Source of the DNA: Bacteroidales bacterium
Lineage (GTDB): Bacteria > Bacteroidota > Bacteroidia > Bacteroidales > Bacteroidaceae
Assembly (NCBI GenBank): GCA_030528885.1
Contig: JAUMXY010000018.1
Coordinates: 1-54,260, forward strand
Direction of reading: 5' to 3'
DNA: 54,260 nucleotides
Shown here one piece after another: positions 54,221 to 54,260 of the stretch. Positions within the stretch are counted from its first letter, which is position 1. Each line of letters starts with the position of its first letter. The notes under the pieces were generated by a model. The model saw only the letters and a program-made list of their open reading frames with translations, was not told where the DNA came from and made no database searches. The position numbers and the translations under genes are program-made.

Positions 54221-54260
54221 AGTACCTCCGAAGAGGTACTCGAATACCTCCTAGGCGGTA
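54221..54260. repeat. Inverted repeats cut by the window end
   Basis: AGTACCTC (54221-54228), loop CGAA, GAGGTACT (54233-54240) form a perfect hairpin. Next comes TACCTCCTAGGCGGTA, another short inverted repeat reaching the window end. Confidence 0.6.

Overview
The window reads as chromosomal DNA of a Bacteroidota member, most likely order Bacteroidales and close to Prevotella. The reasons are: promoters of the phylum type (TAnnTTTG, often with TTTG or TTG about 19-20 bp upstream) with almost no Shine-Dalgarno sequences; the order parA-parB-DUF5683-MltD-Rel; a doubled SurA/PpiC set next to an OstA-like protein; an OmpA-family porin; PorQ of the type IX secretion system; and large surface proteins with a carboxypeptidase-regulatory domain. 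It is mostly core chromosome. No insertion sequence, prophage, CRISPR array or rRNA operon was seen.

Layout. 0-3.3 kb: sensor kinase, YceD-like protein, L32, FabH. 3.4-8.6 kb: GTPases Era and Der separated by a 1.1 kb gene-poor gap rich in inverted repeats, then a lipoprotein and a sodium symporter. 8.8-9.5 kb: a minus-strand CAT-like acetyltransferase. 9.7-15.8 kb: trigger factor, ClpP, ClpX, RecQ (with an unusual insertion). 16-26 kb: GuaB; an envelope-biogenesis run (two parvulin chaperones, OstA-like, small membrane protein); MutL; OmpA. 26.1-26.4 kb: two tRNA-Pro and one tRNA-Val. 26.7-36.7 kb: ParA, ParB, DUF5683, MltD, Rel, then a 1215-residue surface protein. 36.8-39.7 kb, minus strand: MerR regulator, PepD, lipid-flippase-like membrane protein. 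39.8 kb: RsmA on plus. 40.6-42.8 kb, minus: small protein, LpxB, SurE. 43.0-43.7 kb: tRNA-Gln, a palindromic repeat element and a well-folded candidate structured RNA. 43.9-52.2 kb, minus: PfkA, then a tightly overlapping run of 3-amino-sugar genes (aminotransferase, acyltransferase-like, ketoisomerase) with IspH, Cmk, PorQ, MeaB and a DUF1573 protein. 52.7 kb to the end, plus: a 63-residue precursor-like peptide and a PF14907-type nucleotidyltransferase, running off the window.

Best candidates for something new: (1) the peptide plus nucleotidyltransferase locus at the right end, which looks like the start of a peptide-modification cluster; (2) the structured RNA at about 43.42-43.67 kb; (3) a three-module palindromic repeat family at 4.6, 17.5 and 43.2 kb whose 11-bp cores occur in either orientation; (4) a helical insertion of about 135 residues inside the helicase core of RecQ; (5) a local reversal of strand composition over parA-rel, suggesting an inverted segment bounded by tRNA genes and inverted repeats.

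All calls come from reading the sequence by eye. Family names are from recognition of motifs, not from database searches.
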